From: ZC4RG30 sp049841155
GTDB lineage: Bacteria; Pseudomonadota; Gammaproteobacteria; Steroidobacterales; Steroidobacteraceae
NCBI GenBank assembly: GCA_049841155.1
Contig: JASGHI010000004.1
Span: 124,001 to 188,000 of the forward strand
Direction: 5' to 3'
Length of the DNA: 64,000 nucleotides
Shown: positions 58,716 through 64,000 of the stretch, piece by piece
How the letters are laid out: each line of letters begins with the position of its first letter
Position numbering within the stretch: position 1 is the stretch's first letter
Translations under genes and position numbers: made by a program
The notes under the pieces: model-generated
What the model saw: only the letters and a program-made list of their open reading frames with translations
What the model was told of the DNA's origin: nothing
Database searches by the model: none

Positions 58716-61092
58716 CCGGCGCACGCTGGGCGCGGGGCTGATCGCGCTGCTGCTGGCCGGCGCGCTGGGCTTCGCACTGCTGCTGCCGCGTCCGCTGTTC
58801 CGCGATCCCTTGTCCGCGGTGCTGCTGGCGCGCGACGGCAGCCTGCTCGGCGCGCGCATCGCCGCCGATGGGCAGTGGCGCTTTCCGGAAAGCGGTGCGG
58901 TGCCCGCACGTTTTGCCGCGGCGCTGATGGAGTACGAGGATCGCCGCTTCCTGCACCATCCCGGCGTCGATCCGATGGCGGTGGTGCGCGCATTGCGCAG
59001 CAATTTCCGGGCGCGGCATGTGGTCAGCGGCGCCAGCACGCTCACCATGCAGCTGGCGCGTCTGGTGCGCGCACAGGGCGGTGCTGCGCCGGCGCGCAGC
59101 TACGCGGGCAAGCTGTGGGAGATGCTGCTGGCGTTGCGGCTGGAACTGGCCTACGACAAGCCTGCCCTGCTCGCGCTGTATGCCAGCCATGCGCCCTTCG
59201 GCGGCAATGTGGTGGGGCTGGAGGCCGCCGCGTGGCGGTATTTCGGGCGCGCGCCCGAGGCGCTTTCCTGGGCCGAGGCCGCGACGCTGGCCGTGCTGCC
59301 CAATTCGCCGGCGCTGGTCACGCCGGGGCGCAACCGCACGCGCCTTGCCGCGCGGCGCGATGCGCTGCTGGCGCGCCTTGCGGCGCGCGGATACCTCACG
59401 GCGCAGGACCTGGAGCTGGCGCGGGCCGAACCGCTGGTGGCCGCGCCGCTGGCGCTGCCCGACTATGCGCCGCACCTGCTGGAGACGCTGCGCCGCCGGC
59501 ATCCGCAGCAGAACCTTTTCCACACCACGCTGGATGCAGCACTGCAGCGCGCGGCCAGCGCGCGCGTCGCCGAGCATGCGCAGGAGCTGGCCGACCGCGG
59601 CATCGGCAATGCCGCGGCGCTGGTCGTGGACAACCGCAGTTTCGAGGTGCTGGCCTATGTGGGCAATGCCGGCTGGGCCACGGCCGGACCGCGCGCGCTG
59701 GCCGTGGACATCGTGCAGCGGCCGCGCAGCACCGGCAGCATCCTCAAGCCCTTCCTCTATGCCGCCATGCTCGACAGCGGCCAGCTGCTGCCGCAGATGC
59801 TGGTGCCGGACATCCCCACGCGGCTGGCGGGTTTTGCGCCGGAGAACTTCGACCGCAGCTTCCGTGGCGCGGTGCCGGCGGACGAAGCGCTGGCGCTGTC
59901 GCTGAATGTGCCTGCGGTGCGGTTGCTGCGCGAGTACGGCTATCCGCGCTTCCATGCATTGCTGCGCGACATGGGATTCAGCGATCTCTCGCGTCCCGCG
60001 GACTACTACGGCCTCGCGCTCATTCTCGGTGGCGCCGAGGCGCGCCTGTGGGATGTGGCTGGTGCGTATGCACAGCTGGCCGACCGCGCGCGCGCCATCG
60101 GTGGCGCAGCGCGCGCTGCGCCCGCACCGCTGCGCGTGCTGCGTGAGCCGGAATCTGCAGCGGATGAGTCGCGCGTGTCTGGGCAGGCGGCGCGCCGCTG
60201 GGTTTTTTCCACCGGTGCAGCCTGGCTGACGCAGATGGCGTTGCTGGAGGTACCGCGACCTCAGGAAGAGGCCCACTGGCGCAGCTTCGCCAGCAGCCGC
60301 CACATTGCCTGGAAGACCGGCACCAGCTGGGGTCTGCGCGATGCCTGGGCCGTGGGCAGTGACACCCGGCATACGGTGGCCGTGTGGACCGGCAATGCCG
60401 ACGGCCGTGGCGTGCCCGGCCTCGTGGGGGGGCTCGCGGCCGCGCCGCTGCTGTTCGCGTTGCACGATCTGCTGGAACCGGCGCCCTGGTACGTGGAGCC
60501 GGTGGGTGCGCTGAAGACCGTGCAGGTGTGCGCAGATGATGGCTATCTGGCCTCCGAGCTGTGCACTGCCAAGCCGGCACGCGTGCCCGTGGCCAGCCAC
60601 TTCGACCAGCAGACGCCGTGGCACCGGCTGGAGCATCTCAGTGCCGACGGGCGTTACCGGGTGCATGCCGGCTGCGAGCGCGTGGCGCTCATGCGCCATG
60701 TGCCGTGGCTGGTGCTGCCGCCGGCCATCGAATGGTTCTACCGGCGCCAGCGCGGCGGCTATCGGCCATTGCCGCCACTGCGTCCGGATTGCATGCAGCA
60801 GGCTCTGGCGGAGGAGGCAGATGCAGCAATGGAATTCCTCTACCCGGGTCCCGCCGGCAAGATATTCATCCCCGTGGATCTGGATGGGCGGCGCGGCCGC
60901 GCAGTGTTCGAGGTGGCGCATCGGGATGCCGACGCCACCGTGTACTGGCATATGGACGAGAGCTATGTGGGTGAAACCCGTGTCACACATCAACTGGTCG
61001 CCGATGTGACGCCGGGGGCGCACAGCCTCACGGTGGTGGATGACGCCGGCCGCCGGCTGACGCGGCGTTTCGAGGTGCTGTCGGTCAAGTGA
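58702..61092 (+). CDS. pbpC: Penicillin-binding protein 1C
   Basis: 796-residue bifunctional peptidoglycan synthase. After one transmembrane helix (LGAGLIALLLAGALGFALLL) comes the glycosyltransferase domain with Glu79 in the EDRRFLHHPGVDP motif. The transpeptidase domain has Ser346 in STGSILKP, a later SxN-like element and KTG in AWKTGTSWGLRD. A BiPBP_C domain occupies the last 120 residues. I chose the TTG at 58702, which lies inside the macroglobulin stop region, because the helix begins a few residues later and other upstream codons run antisense-like. It is coupled to the macroglobulin gene. Confidence 0.92.
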   Translation: MWRPDRRTLGAGLIALLLAGALGFALLLPRPLFRDPLSAVLLARDGSLLGARIAADGQWRFPESGAVPARFAAALMEYEDRRFLHHPGVDPMAVVRALRSNFRARHVVSGASTLTMQLARLVRAQGGAAPARSYAGKLWEMLLALRLELAYDKPALLALYASHAPFGGNVVGLEAAAWRYFGRAPEALSWAEAATLAVLPNSPALVTPGRNRTRLAARRDALLARLAARGYLTAQDLELARAEPLVAAPLALPDYAPHLLETLRRRHPQQNLFHTTLDAALQRAASARVAEHAQELADRGIGNAAALVVDNRSFEVLAYVGNAGWATAGPRALAVDIVQRPRSTGSILKPFLYAAMLDSGQLLPQMLVPDIPTRLAGFAPENFDRSFRGAVPADEALALSLNVPAVRLLREYGYPRFHALLRDMGFSDLSRPADYYGLALILGGAEARLWDVAGAYAQLADRARAIGGAARAAPAPLRVLREPESAADESRVSGQAARRWVFSTGAAWLTQMALLEVPRPQEEAHWRSFASSRHIAWKTGTSWGLRDAWAVGSDTRHTVAVWTGNADGRGVPGLVGGLAAAPLLFALHDLLEPAPWYVEPVGALKTVQVCADDGYLASELCTAKPARVPVASHFDQQTPWHRLEHLSADGRYRVHAGCERVALMRHVPWLVLPPAIEWFYRRQRGGYRPLPPLRPDCMQQALAEEADAAMEFLYPGPAGKIFIPVDLDGRRGRAVFEVAHRDADATVYWHMDESYVGETRVTHQLVADVTPGAHSLTVVDDAGRRLTRRFEVLSVK

Positions 61093-61175
61093 AGTTTCCG
61101 TCGGGAATTGGCGGACAGGTCTCCAATACCCCGGCAGCGGCGGCGGGCACATGGGCGGTGGGCGCAACCTCCAAT

Positions 61176-61181
61176 TAGAAT
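61176..61181 (+). promoter_or_regulatory. -10 box TAGAAT upstream of ppsA
   Basis: TAGAAT lies 33 bases before the ppsA ATG, leaving a normal leader of about 27 bases that contains AGGA and GGAA. This contrasts with the leaderless starts elsewhere in the window. Confidence 0.4.
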
Positions 61182-61214
61182 GTTCGCGGGTCCGGCTCTT
61201 CAGGACGGAAAGTG

Positions 61215-63578
61215 ATGACAGATTATGTCGTAGGTTTGCGCGAAGTCGGCCGTGAGGACGTGGCCCGTGTGGGAGGCAAGAATGCTTCCCTGGGCGAAAT
61301 GCTGCGGTCGCTGTCCCAGGTCGGCGTGAAGGTGCCGGATGGTTTTGCGACCACGGCTGCGGCCTATCGGGAATTTCTTGCGCAGCAGGGCCTGGATCAG
61401 CGCATCGATGCCGAACTCTCTGCGCTCGATGTGGATGATGTGCAGAAGCTGGCCGTTACCGGCGCCCGCATCCGCGAATGGATTCTCGCCACGCCGCTGC
61501 CGCAGTCCCTGCATCGGGCGGTAACCACAGCCATGCACGACATGGGCATCCCCGGGGGCATCGCGGTGGCGGTGCGCTCGTCGGCTACGGCCGAGGACCT
61601 GCCCGAGGCTTCCTTCGCCGGCCAGCAGGAGACATTGCTCAATGTGCGCGGCGAGGCTGCGGTGCTGGCGGCCATCCACGAGGTGTTTGCCTCGCTGTTC
61701 AATGACCGCGCCATCGCCTATCGCGTGCACCAGGGCTTCAATCACCGCGATGTGGCGCTGTCGGTGGGCGTGCAGCACATGGTGCGCAGCGACGTGGGTG
61801 CCAGCGGCGTGATGTTCACGCTGGATACCGACTCGGGGTTCCGCGAAGTGGTGTTCATCACCAGCTCCTGGGGGCTGGGCGAGATGGTGGTGCAGGGCGC
61901 GGTGAATCCGGACGAGTTCTATCTTCACAAGGCTGCGCTGCGCGCGGGCCGCTCCGCGGTGCTGCGGCGCAATCTGGGCGCCAAGGCCAGCAAGATGATC
62001 TACGCGCCGGCCGGCTGCTCCGAACGTGTGGCCACGGTGGACGTGCCCGCCGCAGACCGCAACCGCTTCTCGCTCACCGATGCCGAGGCCGAAAGCCTCG
62101 CCCGCCAGGCGCTGCTCATCGAGCAGCACTATGGCTGCCCCATGGATATCGAATGGGGCAAGGATGGCGAGAGCGGCGAGCTCTACATCCTGCAGGCGCG
62201 GCCCGAGACGGTGCAGAGCCGCAAGGGCCTGACCATGCAGCGCTTCACGCTCAAGGGCCGCGCGAAAGTGCTGGTCGAAGGGCGCAGCATCGGCCAGCGC
62301 ATCGGCTCGGGCCGGGCGCGCGTGATCACCAGCGTGCGCGACATCGCGCGCGTGCAGCAGGGCGATGTGCTGGTGGCCGACATGACCGACCCGGACTGGG
62401 AGCCGGTGATGAAGCGCGCGGCGGCCATCGTCACCAACCGCGGCGGACGCACCTGCCACGCCGCCATCATCGCGCGCGAGCTGGGCGTGCCGGCTGTGGT
62501 GGGCTGCGGAGACGCGACGCGCGCCATCAAGGATGGCCAGGCCGTGACGGTCTCCTGCGCCGAGGGCGATACCGGCCATGTGTACGAGGGCCTGCTGGAC
62601 TACGACGAGCAGCAGCTGGATCTGCAGGCCATGCCGGATGCGCCGGTGAAGATCATGATGAACGTGGGCAATCCCGACCGCGCCTTCAGCGTTGCCATGC
62701 TGCCCAATCGCGGCGTGGGTCTGGCGCGTCTGGAATTCATCATCAACCGCATGATCGGCGTGCATCCGCGCGCGCTGCTCGAGTACTCGCTGCTGGATCC
62801 GGAGGTGAAGGCGCGCGTGGACGCCCAGATGGCCGGCTATGCCGGACCGGAGGAGTTCTTCGTCACCAAGCTCGCCGAGGGTGTGGCACAGATCGCCGCG
62901 GCGTTTGCGCCCGAGCCGGTGATCGTGCGGCTGTCGGATTTCAAGTCCAACGAGTACGCCAATCTCATCGGCGGTTCGCGCTACGAGCCTCATGAGGAGA
63001 ACCCCATGCTGGGTTTCCGTGGCGCTGCGCGCTACATCGACCCGGAGTTCCAGGCCTGCTTCGACCTGGAATGCCGCGCGCTGCGCCGGGTGCGCGAGGA
63101 TCTGGGGCTCGCCAATGTGCAGGTGATGGTGCCTTTCGTGCGCACGCTTGGCGAGGCGCGCGCCGTGACGCAGCTGCTGGCCGAGCGCGGCCTGGCGCGC
63201 GGCGTGCATGATCTCAAGCTCATCATGATGTGCGAGATTCCCTCCAACGCGCTGCTGGCGGAGCAGTTCCTCGAATACTTCGACGGCATGTCCATCGGCT
63301 CCAACGACCTCACGCAGCTGACGCTGGGGCTGGACCGGGATTCGGCCATCGTCTCGAAGGTGTTCGACGAGCGCGATCCGGCAGTCAAGGCGCTGATGTC
63401 CATGGCCATCGAGGCTTGCCGCAAGGCGGGCAAGTACGTCGGCATCTGCGGCCAGGGCCCTTCGGATTATCCGGACCTTGCCGAGTGGCTGGTGGAGCAG
63501 GGCATAACGAGCATTTCGCTGAATCCGGATACCGTCATCGAAACCTGGCTGCGCCTGGCGCGCAAGAGCGCGGGATGA
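61215..63578 (+). CDS. ppsA: Phosphoenolpyruvate synthase
   Basis: 787 residues. Converts pyruvate, ATP and water to phosphoenolpyruvate, AMP and phosphate, opening gluconeogenesis. The N-terminal ATP-grasp domain starts at RVGGKNASLGEML and includes VRSSATAEDLPEASFAGQQET. The swivelling phosphohistidine domain has His415 in GGRTCHAAIIARELGVPA. The C-terminal PEP/pyruvate barrel contains MIGSNDLTQLTLGLDRDS, and a MGFRGAARY-like GFRGAARYID. The ATG at 61215 is preferred to the GTG one codon before. ppsR follows with an ATGA overlap. Confidence 0.97.
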   Translation: MTDYVVGLREVGREDVARVGGKNASLGEMLRSLSQVGVKVPDGFATTAAAYREFLAQQGLDQRIDAELSALDVDDVQKLAVTGARIREWILATPLPQSLHRAVTTAMHDMGIPGGIAVAVRSSATAEDLPEASFAGQQETLLNVRGEAAVLAAIHEVFASLFNDRAIAYRVHQGFNHRDVALSVGVQHMVRSDVGASGVMFTLDTDSGFREVVFITSSWGLGEMVVQGAVNPDEFYLHKAALRAGRSAVLRRNLGAKASKMIYAPAGCSERVATVDVPAADRNRFSLTDAEAESLARQALLIEQHYGCPMDIEWGKDGESGELYILQARPETVQSRKGLTMQRFTLKGRAKVLVEGRSIGQRIGSGRARVITSVRDIARVQQGDVLVADMTDPDWEPVMKRAAAIVTNRGGRTCHAAIIARELGVPAVVGCGDATRAIKDGQAVTVSCAEGDTGHVYEGLLDYDEQQLDLQAMPDAPVKIMMNVGNPDRAFSVAMLPNRGVGLARLEFIINRMIGVHPRALLEYSLLDPEVKARVDAQMAGYAGPEEFFVTKLAEGVAQIAAAFAPEPVIVRLSDFKSNEYANLIGGSRYEPHEENPMLGFRGAARYIDPEFQACFDLECRALRRVREDLGLANVQVMVPFVRTLGEARAVTQLLAERGLARGVHDLKLIMMCEIPSNALLAEQFLEYFDGMSIGSNDLTQLTLGLDRDSAIVSKVFDERDPAVKALMSMAIEACRKAGKYVGICGQGPSDYPDLAEWLVEQGITSISLNPDTVIETWLRLARKSAG

Positions 63579-64000
63579 ACGCGCGCACGGTCTGCTTCGT
63601 GTCGGACCGCACCGGACTGACCGCCGAGACGCTGGGGCACAGCCTGCTGTCGCAGTTCGGCGGGCTGGAGGCGCGCACGGTGACCATGCCCTTCGTCACC
63701 AGTGTGCAGGACGCGCATGGCGTGGTGGCGCGCATCAACGAGATTGCGCGCCGCGATGGCGCGCGGCCCATCGTGCTCTCCACGCTGGTGGACGATGCCA
63801 TCCGCGGCATCGTGCATGGCGCCGAAGCCTTCGTGCTGGATTTCTTCGATGCCTTTCTTGCGCCGCTGGAAGCCGAACTGGGCCGGCCGTCGGCGCATGT
63901 CAGCGGCCTTGCCATGCGCTCCTGGGCGGGCGATGCAGCCCATTCGGACCGCGTGGTGGCGACCAACTATGCGCTCGCCAACGATGATGGCGCGGGCCAG
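63575..64000 (+). CDS. ppsR: PEP synthase regulatory protein (bifunctional kinase/pyrophosphorylase), 5' part
   Basis: First 142 residues of the DUF299 regulatory protein that inactivates PEP synthase by phosphorylation with ADP and reactivates it by pyrophosphorolysis. The N-terminus TVCFVSDRTGLTAETLGHSLLSQF is the family hallmark, followed by INEIARRDGARPIVLSTLVDD. The gene overlaps ppsA as ATGA, the usual arrangement. It runs off the window end, so the C-terminal P-loop-like segment is not seen. Confidence 0.95.
   Translation, partial: MNARTVCFVSDRTGLTAETLGHSLLSQFGGLEARTVTMPFVTSVQDAHGVVARINEIARRDGARPIVLSTLVDDAIRGIVHGAEAFVLDFFDAFLAPLEAELGRPSAHVSGLAMRSWAGDAAHSDRVVATNYALANDDGAGQ

Noticed and set aside
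1..64000. CRISPR arrays, insertion sequences, prophage, integrase or attachment sites
   Set aside because: I found no regularly spaced repeats, transposase or integrase genes, and no direct repeats flanking the tRNA gene.

Overview
The window is high-GC, densely coded DNA of a free-living, respiring Gram-negative bacterium. HrpB, a PpsA/PpsR pair, an alpha-2-macroglobulin/PBP1C pair, beta-carbonic anhydrase of the Can type, DUF6152 and DUF6491 proteins and a cobalamin riboswitch point to a gammaproteobacterium, perhaps near Steroidobacterales/Nevskiales/Xanthomonadales; that placement is inference. I see no rRNA, insertion sequence, phage gene or CRISPR array.

Layout. 1-2.7 kb: 3' part of hrpB, then hemJ. 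2.7-10.2 kb (minus): one heme operon, hemA - hemC with a HemD-like tail - histidine kinase - response regulator - hemE - hemN - CPBP protease. 10.3-13.6 kb (minus): GST, NDH-2, a class I glutamine amidotransferase and a TonB-like membrane protein. 13.7-18.3 kb (plus): tRNA-Ile2(CAU), a C-rich tract, then a promoter, cobalamin riboswitch and btuF-btuC-btuD-cobQ. 18.3-22.3 kb (minus): quinone oxidoreductase, a lipidated probable barrel and an SLC13-type transporter. 22.3-25.0 kb: an ECF42 sigma factor module with two DGPF (YCII) proteins and an SRPBCC protein; two sites TGTCGA-N17-CGTC look like its promoters. 25.1-37.8 kb: a catabolic/secretory region with aldehyde dehydrogenase, carboxymuconolactone decarboxylase-like protein, FAH hydrolase, ThDP decarboxylase-like enzyme, IclR regulator, an operon for a probably exported flavin amine oxidase with di-haem cytochrome c and secreted RidA, and several exported proteins of unknown function. 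38-43 kb: MASE1 kinase/FixJ-type regulator, retropepsin-like protease, DUF2058, YceI and carbonic anhydrase. 43.2-48 kb: RND pump and adaptor divergent from a MarR regulator. 48-64 kb: YqhA, a zinc-ribbon mini-protein, OPT transporter, an alpha/beta hydrolase, a haem-binding lipoprotein, alpha-2-macroglobulin with PBP1C, ppsA, and the start of ppsR.

How the genes work together. Genes within operons often overlap by ATGA or GTGA, indicating translational coupling. Many first genes instead carry a TANNNT box 6-8 bases before the start codon and no ribosome binding site, which suggests leaderless mRNAs. The most interesting parts are the self-contained ECF42 circuit with its predicted promoters, an IclR-type operator found at two loci, a possible envelope pathway for oxidative deamination (oxidase, cytochrome c, RidA) that could feed the ThDP enzyme and aldehyde dehydrogenase, and the heme operon with a built-in two-component system, a divergent short HemA and a HemC-HemD fusion.
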